Shown here one piece after another: positions 34,161-41,984 of a stretch of DNA of 64,000 nt. The notes beneath the pieces are model-generated. The model was given only the letters and a program-made list of their open reading frames with translations, ran no database searches and was not told the DNA's origin. The translations under genes and the position numbers were made by a program. Source of the DNA: Streptomyces hydrogenans (lineage in GTDB: Bacteria > Actinomycetota > Actinomycetes > Streptomycetales > Streptomycetaceae); NCBI RefSeq assembly GCF_014656075.1, contig NZ_BNBS01000009.1:65369-129368 (forward strand). Direction: 5' to 3'. The first letter of the stretch is position 1. Every line of letters begins with the position of its first letter.

Positions 34161-34358
34161 TCAGCCGTCATCGCGGTCGGGTTCGAGCAGGGTCATGCCG
34201 ACGATGTCGGTGAAATAGACACGGCTCTCCCCGAGTTCCTGCAGGAAGTGCTCCCGCATGGCCGGAGCGGCCGTCCGATAGCCGAGCTCGGCGGCGGAGC
34301 ACTCGCGTCCGGACCAGGGGGGAGGGTTCAGGGGGCACTCGTCGTAGGGGTGGGTCAC
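34161..34358 (-). CDS. 65-aa protein heading the DISARM-like operon
   Basis: A short frame starting at GTG 34358 behind a good ribosome site (GAGGAG, six bases upstream) and ending 130 bp before the giant ATPase-helicase gene. The peptide begins MTHPYDECPLNPPPWSG and continues with a helical stretch (APAMREHFLQELGES). It has two Cys but no transmembrane helix or family motif. The 198-nt size, ribosome site and position as first gene of the operon favour a real gene. A small regulatory, inhibitor or sensor component is possible but cannot be shown from sequence. Confidence 0.6.
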   Translation of the reverse strand: MTHPYDECPLNPPPWSGRECSAAELGYRTAAPAMREHFLQELGESRVYFTDIVGMTLLEPDRDDG

Positions 34359-34882
34359 GTTTGTCTCCTCAACTTTTGGGAACATTGCTGTGTCCCGCGC
34401 CGAAATGCGACGCTCTGTGCGTCGTCCGGGCAGGCTGGATCGCCGTTCGGCGCAGGTCGTTCCTGCTCGGACGGTTCTTGCGTCACGCGGGGTTCGGCGC
34501 TCGTGACCCCTCGGGCGTTCGCGGGAGTTGCCTTGTCGGAATTCCGCTTGCACGCCTCGTGGGCGGGACAAGGCAGGTTGAGGACAGACGTGTGGCGTGC
34601 GCATCGAGATGTCTTCTCGAAACGGCACGGCTTCTCCGGCTCCATGAGCTTGGCAAGCGATCTTCGGCGGCGTCAAGTCCCGCCGGGGAAGCTTCACTTG
34701 AGGAGTGTGAGGGTCCGTTTACGAGGTCGGGCGAAGCGGCATGGTTCGTGTCTTTCCGGAACTTTCGGGCGGAGCATGTGGACTCCTCGGTCGCAGGTTC
34801 GAGTCAAGTAGCAGTTGACGATCTACTTCGTGTCAAATTAGCCTGCTCGTGTTCATGACGCGGTCGACGAACGGGTGGTTGC
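34359..34882. promoter_or_regulatory. 524-bp divergent control region of the two defence operons
   Basis: No credible gene is seen on either strand; the open frames here lack ribosome sites and look non-coding. The region is more AT-rich than its surroundings, for example around AACTTTTGGGAACATTG (34369-34385), and contains the promoter and palindrome described separately at its right end. The leftward promoter should lie within about 100 bp of 34358 but I cannot place it with confidence. Confidence 0.6.
34806..34844 (+). promoter_or_regulatory. Promoter with overlapping palindromic operator for the XRE-GHKL operon
   Basis: -35 TTGACG (34815-34820) and -10 TAGCCT (34839-34844) are separated by 18 bp. 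The -35 sits inside a dyad AAGTAG-N11-CTACTT (34806-34828). A dyad placed over the -35 is what an autoregulating XRE-type protein would bind, and the first gene of the operon encodes an XRE HTH. The pairing of regulator and site is inference. Confidence 0.6.
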
Positions 34883-37039
34883 ATGGAGACGGGCGAGGAC
34901 TTCGGGCCCTGGCTGGCCCGCCAGCTCAAGCTCGCGGGGAAGAACCAGGCCGAACTGGCCGACGAGCTGAAGCTGACGCGCGCCGCGGTGTCGGCGTGGA
35001 TCACCGGACGGTCGGTCCCGCGTCCGACGATGATGACGGAGATCGCCCGGGCGCTCGGCACGGACATCGGCACGGTCCACACCCGCACCACCGACACCCA
35101 GGCGGGTCTTCCCGTCACCTGGTACCACCGCCCCGGCTACCAGGACGGCGGTCGCGACGGCGGCAACGCCGCGGCCTTCGCCTTCGACGCCGACGTCCAG
35201 GTGCTCGCCCGTGAGACCTGCCAGAACAGTCTCGACGAGCGGCTGACCGACAACGGCCGCCCGGTCCGCGTGCGCTACACCATCCACGAGATCACCGGAG
35301 AGACGCTCGACGCGTTCCGACAGGCGATCCTCTGGGACGAGCTCCAGCCCCACTACGAAGCGGTGTCGGAGGCGGCGGCCCACCAGAAGGTCGGGCGGGT
35401 CGTCCACGCCGGCGTGCGTGACATGTTCGAGAAGGGGAGGCTCGTCCTCCTCCGCGTCGACGACTACAACGCCTCCGGCCTCGTCGGCGACGACTACGAC
35501 AACGGCAAGTTCGCCGCCGTCGTCCGACGCCAGCTGGAGAGCCTCAAGTCGGACCGCGGCGCGGGTGGTTCCTTCGGCCTCGGCAAGGCGACCCTGTGGG
35601 CGACCAGCGCCCTCGGCATGGTGCTGATCAACTCCACCCTCTCCGTCCCCCACGAGGGCCGGACCGAACGACGAGTCATCGGACGCCTGGAACTGCCCTG
35701 GCGATCCGTCGGCGACGGCACCTATGCCGGTCCCGCCTGGCTCGGACGCCCCGACCCCGACAGCCCCGGGGCCCAGGTCACCCGCTCCTGGTGGGCGGAC
35801 GAGGACATCGTCGAGCGTCTCCACCTCACCCGCGACAGCGACGAACCGGGCACCTCCTTCCTCATCGTCGGCGCGCACGACGTCGCCAGCCTCGACGAGA
35901 GCAACGCCGACAGGGTGGTCGACGACGAGAACGGGCGGGACGGCCAGGAGGACGACGGGACCCGCGACATCCGCTCCATGCACCGCCGTCTCGTCGAGGC
36001 CCTCGAAAGGGACTTCTGGGCCGCCATGACCGCCGGAGGGAGCAGACTCCCGCTGCTGGAGACCTCGGTCCGGACGCTCCGCAACGGCCAGGTCGTCGTC
36101 GAGGAGCAGCAGATCGACCCCACCGAGGCCCAGCCCGCGCGCACCCGAGCCCTGCGCGCCTTCTACGAGGGGACGACCGTCGACCGGTTGACCGAGCCCG
36201 GGCAGGTGGCCCTGCGCACGGTCCCGCTGAAACTCCCCCTGGCGGGCGGTCGACGCGGCACGCACGGCACGCACCAGGCCGTCCTCCTCGTCACCGACGC
36301 GGGGGACAAGGACGGCGTCCCCAAGCAGGTCCACTCCCTGCGGGGCAACCGGATGACCATCAAGCGGTCGACCGTCGCCGGACTCCCCCTGGGGGTCAAC
36401 AGTTTCCAGGCCGTGCTCCTCACCGGAACCGCGGCCGGTGAGGCCGCGCCCTTCGCCGAGGAGGCCGAGGAGTTCCTGCGGGCCGCCGAGCCGCCCGAGC
36501 ACGACCGATGGGGCCAGACGGAGGAGCTGACCCTGCGCTGGTCGCACACCGCGCACCACCGGATCGCGCGCCTGACCACCGAGGTGAACGCGGCGGTGAA
36601 GGAACTGGTCGCCAGGCCCAAGCGGTCCGGCGACGAGGGCGGTGCCAAGCTCCGGAAGGCCCTCACCGTCTCCCCGACGAAGAAGACGACGTCCAGGCGC
36701 GCCGCCGGACCCGGACTGCCGGAACTCGACGGCCTCGACGCGTCCATCGGCCCGGCGGGGGAGTGGCGGATCACCGCGGAGGTGAAGCTGCCCCGCGTCG
36801 ACGAACTTCCCGTGATGACCCCCGTGGTCCTGCTCGACGTGCGCTCGGGAGCTCGACCCCGCCTGGACTGGGCGGAACTCGTCGCCGAGGAGGGCTGCGA
36901 GATGGAGGACGGAGTGCTGCGCTTCACGCCCGGCGCCCGACGTGCCGTGTTCGGCGGCGCCACCGACGTCACCAGTCACCCGGTCCGTACCGCACTGACA
37001 CGGCTGGTGCTCGAACTGCGCGCCGGCCAGGGGGAATGA
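34883..37039 (+). CDS. XRE-type HTH fused to a GHKL ATPase
   Basis: A 718-aa protein. Residues about 9-62 are a helix-turn-helix of the XRE/Cro type (LKLAGKNQAELADELKLTRAAVSAWITGRSVPRP). Then comes a GHKL ATPase: N-box ARETCQNSLDE (E111, N115), G1 box RVDDYNASGL (191-200) and G2 box GGSFGLGKA (228-236). The remaining 480 residues have no motif I know. MutL, Hsp90 and MORC proteins use this fold as an ATP-driven clamp. The HTH suggests operator or phage-DNA recognition. ATG 34883 lacks a clear ribosome site. It is the first gene of a three-gene operon divergent from the helicase operon. Confidence 0.82.
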   Translation: METGEDFGPWLARQLKLAGKNQAELADELKLTRAAVSAWITGRSVPRPTMMTEIARALGTDIGTVHTRTTDTQAGLPVTWYHRPGYQDGGRDGGNAAAFAFDADVQVLARETCQNSLDERLTDNGRPVRVRYTIHEITGETLDAFRQAILWDELQPHYEAVSEAAAHQKVGRVVHAGVRDMFEKGRLVLLRVDDYNASGLVGDDYDNGKFAAVVRRQLESLKSDRGAGGSFGLGKATLWATSALGMVLINSTLSVPHEGRTERRVIGRLELPWRSVGDGTYAGPAWLGRPDPDSPGAQVTRSWWADEDIVERLHLTRDSDEPGTSFLIVGAHDVASLDESNADRVVDDENGRDGQEDDGTRDIRSMHRRLVEALERDFWAAMTAGGSRLPLLETSVRTLRNGQVVVEEQQIDPTEAQPARTRALRAFYEGTTVDRLTEPGQVALRTVPLKLPLAGGRRGTHGTHQAVLLVTDAGDKDGVPKQVHSLRGNRMTIKRSTVAGLPLGVNSFQAVLLTGTAAGEAAPFAEEAEEFLRAAEPPEHDRWGQTEELTLRWSHTAHHRIARLTTEVNAAVKELVARPKRSGDEGGAKLRKALTVSPTKKTTSRRAAGPGLPELDGLDASIGPAGEWRITAEVKLPRVDELPVMTPVVLLDVRSGARPRLDWAELVAEEGCEMEDGVLRFTPGARRAVFGGATDVTSHPVRTALTRLVLELRAGQGE

Positions 37040-37043
37040 GGGC

Positions 37044-38039
37044 ATGAAGTTCTATCCGTACAAGCGGCTCAACCGGCCGATCGCCCTCCGGGTGACCTCG
37101 GCCTCCCTCAAGCTGCCCGACAACACCAGGGACCTCCTGGACACCTCGGCCTGGTCCGTCCCGCAGCGGACCGTCGCCCTGGGCGTGGCGCAGCACGACG
37201 ACTGGACCTCGGCCAGGATCGGGCTCTCCGCCACGCTGCCGCCGGGCGCGGTCGCCGACGACGCCCCGTGGACCGGGCTGAAGGTCCTGGTCACGCTCGC
37301 CGACGGCGAGACCAACGTGCGGACCTCCGTGGAACTCCGGCAGGACGCGCCGGGGAGCAAGGAGTGGTCCGGGTTCGTCGAGGTGAACCGCGACGACCAC
37401 GTGGGTCGAGCCTTCCTCTCCGCCCAGGCCGTCGCCACCGTCGACGACGTCGCCGGCCGGTCCGTCGCGGAGACCGACGAGGACTGGACCGTCGACGTGA
37501 CCGCCGACGAACCCCTCGGGGGTCTGCGTCTGGACGTCAAACAGGTCGGGTTCGCCAAGAGCTCTCGGGAGTGGCTCCACGCGTACGCGGACGCCCCCTG
37601 GATCGTGGACGCGTCCGGCCGTGTCCCGGCCGTCCTGGTCAACACCGACGTCGAGGGTTTCGCCGACCTCCTGGACGCCGAGAGCGGCGGCATGGAGAAC
37701 AAGGTCCACGAACTGCTCGTCACGCAGATGTCCACGGACGTGTGGACCGCCGTGTTCCACAGCGCCGTCGGCGATCTGGAGACGGAGTCCGACGGCACGC
37801 CCGTGTTCCCCACCGACTGGCGGGGCGAGGTGCTCCGGGAGATGCTCCCCGACGTCGCCCCGGGCGTCCATGTGGAAGAGGCGCTCCGACGGGTCCACCG
37901 ACGGCGCACCGGCGACGCCGGGTGGGTGGAGCTCCAGACCCGCATCCACTACGCGGCCGTGCGTCGTGCCGGCGTGAGCAGGGCGCTCTCCCAGGCCCTG
38001 CGCGCGCTCCAGCAGTCGAACCGAGGGGACCACGCATGA
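37044..38039 (+). CDS. Unknown protein, second gene of the XRE-GHKL operon
   Basis: A 331-aa protein beginning four bases after the GHKL gene stop. The N-terminus (FYPYKRLNRPIALRVTSASL) and first 200 residues are rich in beta-strand-like alternation with repeated acidic patches. The C-terminal 100 residues are helical (VLREMLPDVAPGVHVEEALRR, VSRALSQALRALQQS). No catalytic, zinc or membrane motif is seen. Its stop overlaps the next start as ATGA. Tight coupling to the GHKL ATPase suggests a dedicated partner subunit. I do not recognise the family. Confidence 0.75.
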   Translation: MKFYPYKRLNRPIALRVTSASLKLPDNTRDLLDTSAWSVPQRTVALGVAQHDDWTSARIGLSATLPPGAVADDAPWTGLKVLVTLADGETNVRTSVELRQDAPGSKEWSGFVEVNRDDHVGRAFLSAQAVATVDDVAGRSVAETDEDWTVDVTADEPLGGLRLDVKQVGFAKSSREWLHAYADAPWIVDASGRVPAVLVNTDVEGFADLLDAESGGMENKVHELLVTQMSTDVWTAVFHSAVGDLETESDGTPVFPTDWRGEVLREMLPDVAPGVHVEEALRRVHRRRTGDAGWVELQTRIHYAAVRRAGVSRALSQALRALQQSNRGDHA

Positions 38040-38896
38040 TCGAGAAGCCGTACCACGTACCCCTTCGCCTCGGCCTGCTGTCCGCGGCCGCCGCAGAGCC
38101 CTTCCTCACGGAGGACCTTCTCAAGGGGGTCGCGGGACATGCCGGTGTCGACCTGGACAAGGTCGTCGACCGACTGCCGGAGGACGATCCCCGATGGGAG
38201 GTCGAACCGCTCCGCGACCTGATCGAGGACGCCAAGCACGCGTTCGAGGACAACCGGACGCAGGCCGACGCCTGGCTGGCGCCCCGGCTGCACGCCGCAC
38301 TGCGCCTCACCCGCCGGGAGGCGGCCGACCGGAGGCTCTGGACCCACCTGGCGCTGGCCGTCGCACCGGACTACGTGGCCTGGCGCCACCGGTCCAGGAC
38401 CACGTCGAAGATCGGCCCGGAGCGGTTCAGGGGGGCACCGGACCGTCAGTGCTTCTCCCGGCTGTGGTGGGCCGCGGAGATGTTTCGCGACGGCGCGGAC
38501 TACACGCCGGTGGTCACGGCCTGCGGGAACCAGGATCTCATCCATTCGGCGCTCCGACGGGAGCTGATCGACCACCGGCCCATCGCGCAGGCTCTCGTCC
38601 AGGTCATGGAGCGGGGCGTCGCCGTCACCGGTCGTGAGATCGAGGGCCTGATGACGGCGGTCAGCGCCGCCGGCGCGACCCTCGTCTACGACGCGCTGGC
38701 CCCCGACGTGCCGCGCGACCCGGGCGTGGTCCGGACGTGGATCGAGGAGGCCGCCCATGTTTCGGTGCCGAGGCGCGTCCTGCCGGACGGGCCCGACGAG
38801 GAACCGGTCCCGAAGAAATCGGTGAGCGACCTCACCGACTTCTTCGCCGACCTGTTCGAGACGGCGCCCGTCCGGGGGCGAGCCGTCAAGGAATGA
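38036..38896 (+). CDS. DUF6339-like protein, third gene of the XRE-GHKL operon
   Basis: A 286-aa protein, mostly helical. The central part, from DAWLAPRLHAALRLTRREAA through LWTHLALAVAPDYVAWRH and a conserved-looking CFSRLWWAAEMFRDG, resembles what I recall as DUF6339, a family of unknown function seen near restriction and other defence genes in actinobacteria. It has no nuclease signature I can identify. ATG 38036 overlaps the upstream stop. It ends 12 bp from the convergent methyltransferase gene with no obvious terminator between. The family match is from memory and should be taken as tentative. Confidence 0.68.
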   Translation: MIEKPYHVPLRLGLLSAAAAEPFLTEDLLKGVAGHAGVDLDKVVDRLPEDDPRWEVEPLRDLIEDAKHAFEDNRTQADAWLAPRLHAALRLTRREAADRRLWTHLALAVAPDYVAWRHRSRTTSKIGPERFRGAPDRQCFSRLWWAAEMFRDGADYTPVVTACGNQDLIHSALRRELIDHRPIAQALVQVMERGVAVTGREIEGLMTAVSAAGATLVYDALAPDVPRDPGVVRTWIEEAAHVSVPRRVLPDGPDEEPVPKKSVSDLTDFFADLFETAPVRGRAVKE

Positions 38897-38908
38897 GCGG
38901 CGGGAGGG

Positions 38909-40462
38909 TCACCGGCCGGTGAGCGGGTGGCCCTTGAGGTCGCGCTGCTCGCGCGGACTCACCGTCCGCCGGGGCTTCCAGCTCATCAACTCCTCGATGC
39001 CCGTGTCGAGCCTGGCCTCGGCCTCCTTCTTTCCCAGCCCGGGCTCGAGCACATGGCGCAGCACATGGAGGGCGAGCCGCGGAGGCACGGCGTTGCCGAT
39101 CTGCTGCGAGATGTCGTTGCCGTCCCACGGATAGGCGGCGGGGAAGGTCTGGAGCACTCCGGCCTCGGCCTTGTTGAAACGGGCGAGGTCGCCGTCGAGG
39201 TTCCGGTCGGTGCCCGGATGCACGAGACGGTTCCGGGAAACCTTCCCGGTGACCGTTGCGGAGGGCATGTCGTGGTCACGGCGCCCTCGATCCTCCGGCT
39301 TGCCGCCGGTCCCGTAGTTGGACACGACGGTGAACGGCGGACGGGTGCGCACGTCCGCTGAGAATCGGCCGGCGCTCTCCAGGGCCTTCTCCATGGAGAT
39401 CCACTTCTCGATGGGCCGGTCGTCCTCGCCCTCGGCATCCTCCACGGGCAGGGTGTCGGACGGCGACGGTCCGGCGAGGGACTTTCCTCGGTGGTACAGC
39501 TCGTGCGTCCGCTTCACGGGAGGGAGGGGAGTGCGGTCCGATCCGTCGCGGCGGGCCATCAGCACCGCACGTCGCCGTGTCTGGGGGACCCCGAAGGTCT
39601 CCGTGTGGAGCAGCTGCGTCGCGGTGCGGTACTCGAGGGTGTCGAGGACCTCGGTGTACGCGTGCCACACCGGCATCACGGCCGGCACCTGCTCCAGGAT
39701 CACGGCCTCGAAGGGTACCGAGCCGGGCCGCCTGCTTCGCTCGATGATCCACCACAGCGGCTGCAGGACGAGCCCGGTCCGCTCGTCGCCGAGCTCCTCG
39801 AGCTTGTCCCTCAGCTTGTCGAGCACGCCGGTCAGCTCGCCGAACTCCTTGACCAGCCCGGCGAACTCGTCGTCGCGGATCTCGAGGGCCGTGGGCTCCT
39901 CCAGGTTCTTCAGGAGCTCCTTCACCTGCTCCGGCGACTTGCCCATGTCCTCGAGGCGCTTCCGAATGGCCTTGCGCTGTCGGGTCCTGGACTGTTCCAC
40001 GGCCCGCTTCTCCGCCTTGACGGTCCGGGCCTCGACCTCCTTGAGCCGCAGCTCCTCGTGGATCTTCCGCCAGGCTCGGAAGACCTTCGCCCAGGCGGCC
40101 GATGCGTCGGGGTGGTCCACGGTGTCGCGCACCGCCCGGTGCAGGCGGTCGATGTACCGCAGAACCTGATCCAGCGCCCTGCGGCCCGCGCCGTGCCCGG
40201 CGACGGTGAAGGTCTGGCAGGGGGGCCCACCGGTCAGTACCTGTGCGTGCGGGAAGAAGGCGGCGCGATACTCGCGGACGTCGCCCTTGAAGGTGTCCAT
40301 CCCGGCCTTGGCACGGGTCGCGCACGCTCCGGCGTCCCACTCGATGCCGGTCACCTCGTGCCCGAGGACGTCGGCAGCCACATCGAGCCCGCCGGGGCCG
40401 GCGAAGAGGTCGAGGATGCGGTACCTCGCCGGTGAGGGGCTGTCCGTTTCGATGTGACTCAT
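38909..40462 (-). CDS. DNA cytosine-5 methyltransferase with large helical insertion
   Basis: A 517-aa C5-methyltransferase. Motif I DLFAGPGG (18-25), motif IV GGPPCQ with catalytic Cys82, motif VI EQV (257-259, usually ENV), motif VIII QTRRRAVLMARR, and late motifs PSATVTGK and QQIGNAVPPRLAL are intact, so it should be active. Residues about 105-228, between motifs IV and VI, hold an extra charged helical segment (LRLKEVEARTVKAEKRAVEQ and LDKLRDKLEELG) of the coiled-coil type. A TAGAAT -10 lies eight bases before ATG 40462. It probably marks host DNA for the adjoining system; the recognised sequence cannot be read from the protein. Confidence 0.9.
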   Translation of the reverse strand: MSHIETDSPSPARYRILDLFAGPGGLDVAADVLGHEVTGIEWDAGACATRAKAGMDTFKGDVREYRAAFFPHAQVLTGGPPCQTFTVAGHGAGRRALDQVLRYIDRLHRAVRDTVDHPDASAAWAKVFRAWRKIHEELRLKEVEARTVKAEKRAVEQSRTRQRKAIRKRLEDMGKSPEQVKELLKNLEEPTALEIRDDEFAGLVKEFGELTGVLDKLRDKLEELGDERTGLVLQPLWWIIERSRRPGSVPFEAVILEQVPAVMPVWHAYTEVLDTLEYRTATQLLHTETFGVPQTRRRAVLMARRDGSDRTPLPPVKRTHELYHRGKSLAGPSPSDTLPVEDAEGEDDRPIEKWISMEKALESAGRFSADVRTRPPFTVVSNYGTGGKPEDRGRRDHDMPSATVTGKVSRNRLVHPGTDRNLDGDLARFNKAEAGVLQTFPAAYPWDGNDISQQIGNAVPPRLALHVLRHVLEPGLGKKEAEARLDTGIEELMSWKPRRTVSPREQRDLKGHPLTGR

Positions 40463-40470
40463 GGGTCCGA

Positions 40471-40476
40471 ATTCTA
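40471..40476 (-). promoter_or_regulatory. -10 box directly upstream of the active methyltransferase
   Basis: On the minus strand TAGAAT ends eight bases before ATG 40462, in the 46-bp gap after the second methyltransferase gene. It suggests the intact methylase has its own nearly leaderless promoter as well as operon read-through. Confidence 0.45.
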
Positions 40477-40508
40477 GCCGGCGGGCGAGGTCGGGACGTA
40501 CGCCTCTT

Positions 40509-41495
40509 CTACGCCCTGTGGACAGAGCGCAGAGCGGTGGCCAGCGCCCTTCCGAGTGCGGCACCCACCGGTGGGGGAGTGGCGTGGCCGACCTGGCGGT
40601 ACCGGGCCGTCTTGCGTCCCGTGATGCGCCACTCCGGAGGGAAGGACTGGAGAAGCGCGGCCTGGTCCACCGTGAGCTTCACCATCAGAGCGGGATCGGT
40701 CGAGCGCGGCCATGCGTACTCGGGGCCGGGGACCTCGTCGGCCAGGGATCCCGCGTTCACGCCCATCCGGGCCCAGGCCCTCTTCGTGCCGGACGGACCG
40801 AGGTCCGCTCCGCCCCGGTTCTCGGACCCGCCGACCAGCGTCGGCGCCACCGCCAGGGCCTGGGCGGCCCACGCCTCGGCGTCGCTCCACCCACGGGCCT
40901 TCATGGACGACAGCAGCGCCCGCCCGACGGGGACGTGCTCGGCGACCGTCGGACCCGGTGGGGCGAAGGCGTCGAACCACGGATCCTCGAGCGCCACCAG
41001 GATGCCCGACCGGCGTTCCTGCGGCACACCGTGGTCGGCGGCGTTCAGCACGAACCAGCGGAAGCGGTAGCCGAGGTGGGTCAACTCCTTCTCGATGAAA
41101 GACCGGATGCCGGCGTACTCGGCGGAGTCGACCAGCGCGGGCAGGTTCTCCATCAGCAGGGCGCGCGGCCGGACGGAGTGCAGCAGGTACACCGTGGCCT
41201 CGAGGAGCCGCAGCGAGCCGGTGTCGTCGGCCCCCCGCGCGGCCGATGCCTTCACCCTCGGCAGGCCGGCCGAGAGGAGGTCGACGTCGAGGCTCTCGGG
41301 ATGGTCGTCGGGGAGGAAGTCGACCAGGTCCTCGCAGACCACGTTCCAGTGCGGTCGGTTGGCGAGGAGCGTCTCGCACGCCTGGGGCTTGTGGTCGAGG
41401 AGCAGGGAGGGCGTGAATCCGGCGCTCTCCAGACCGGAGGCGAGGCCGCCCGCTCCGGAGCAGACGTCGACGAACCGGAGGGTGTCACACGTCAT
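40509..41495 (-). CDS. Cytosine-5 methyltransferase homologue lacking the catalytic PCQ motif
   Basis: A 328-aa protein with clear C5-methyltransferase structure: motif I VDVCSGAGGLASGLE, motif VI RALLMENLPALV, motif VIII QERRSGILVAL, and a late QVGHATPPPVGAAL (GHA for the usual GNA). At motif IV it reads DLLSAGLPRVKASAARG where DLLxGGPPCQ is expected, so the catalytic cysteine is absent. The nucleotide sequence here reads cleanly, with no frameshift or stop. It is most likely a non-catalytic partner or regulator of the neighbouring methylase, or a DNA-binding decoy. ATG 41495 lies inside the end of the vsr gene (11-bp overlap). Confidence 0.85.
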   Translation of the reverse strand: MTCDTLRFVDVCSGAGGLASGLESAGFTPSLLLDHKPQACETLLANRPHWNVVCEDLVDFLPDDHPESLDVDLLSAGLPRVKASAARGADDTGSLRLLEATVYLLHSVRPRALLMENLPALVDSAEYAGIRSFIEKELTHLGYRFRWFVLNAADHGVPQERRSGILVALEDPWFDAFAPPGPTVAEHVPVGRALLSSMKARGWSDAEAWAAQALAVAPTLVGGSENRGGADLGPSGTKRAWARMGVNAGSLADEVPGPEYAWPRSTDPALMVKLTVDQAALLQSFPPEWRITGRKTARYRQVGHATPPPVGAALGRALATALRSVHRA

Positions 41496-41955
41496 CGTGC
41501 CGGTCCTCCGCTTCCCGCGCCGTCCCCCGTGTCCCTGTCCCTCGCTTCCCCGCCACGGTCGCCCTCACCGTCGCGGCGACCTCCTCCGGGGGTGCGTGTT
41601 CCCAGAAGCGGAGGACGGTCCATCCCTGGGCCTGGAGGTGCTCGGTCGTCTCCCGGTCGCGGGCCATGTTGCGGTCGAGCTTCTGTCGCCACCACTCCGC
41701 GTTCGCCTTCGGGTGCGTGGCGTGCTCCGGGCAGCCGTGCCAGAAGCAGCCGTCGATCAGTACGGCCACCTTGACCGAGGTGAAGGCCACGTCGATCCGG
41801 CGCCTGGCCATGCCGGGGACCGGGTACTCGACGCGGTAGCGCAGCCCGGCCGCGTGGAGGAGACGGCGTACCGCGAGCTCGGCGGCCGTGTCCTTGCTGG
41901 CCTGCCGGCTCATGCGGGCCGAGACGCCTGGGGAGGAGGGGAAGGCTTCGGGCAC
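41485..41955 (-). CDS. vsr: Very short patch repair endonuclease (Vsr)
   Basis: A 156-aa Vsr-type endonuclease. The N-terminus SARMSRQASKDTAAELAVRRLLHAAGLRYRV and core RRIDVAFTSVKVAVLIDGCFWHGCPEH with HPKANAEWW match the family; the DG in LIDGCFWHGC is the metal-binding core. Vsr nicks T:G mismatches left by deamination of 5-methylcytosine and normally travels with C5-methylases. GTG 41955 is preferred because the conserved RMSRQ block lies 20 residues in; ATG 41913 is the alternative and would remove part of it. It is the first gene of a leftward vsr - pseudo-methylase - methylase unit. Confidence 0.88.
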   Translation of the reverse strand: MPEAFPSSPGVSARMSRQASKDTAAELAVRRLLHAAGLRYRVEYPVPGMARRRIDVAFTSVKVAVLIDGCFWHGCPEHATHPKANAEWWRQKLDRNMARDRETTEHLQAQGWTVLRFWEHAPPEEVAATVRATVAGKRGTGTRGTAREAEDRHDDV

Positions 41956-41984
41956 ACAGGCATTCTGCCGGCGGCTGCGAGCCC

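Noticed and set aside
22214..34358. BREX, Druantia or Zorya system
   Set aside because: No PglX/PglZ/BrxC-like proteins for BREX, no single 1,800-2,100-aa DUF1998 helicase as in DruE (here helicase and DUF1998 are separate), and no ZorAB motor genes.
34361..34858. 165-aa open frame in the divergent defence control region
   Set aside because: No ribosome site, no recognisable composition of a real protein, and it overlaps the promoter and dyad of the XRE-GHKL operon.
34883..38896. mzaABCDE-type system
   Set aside because: A GHKL ATPase is present but no Z1-domain ATPase or AIPR protein is visible. Kept only as a comparison for the GHKL gene.
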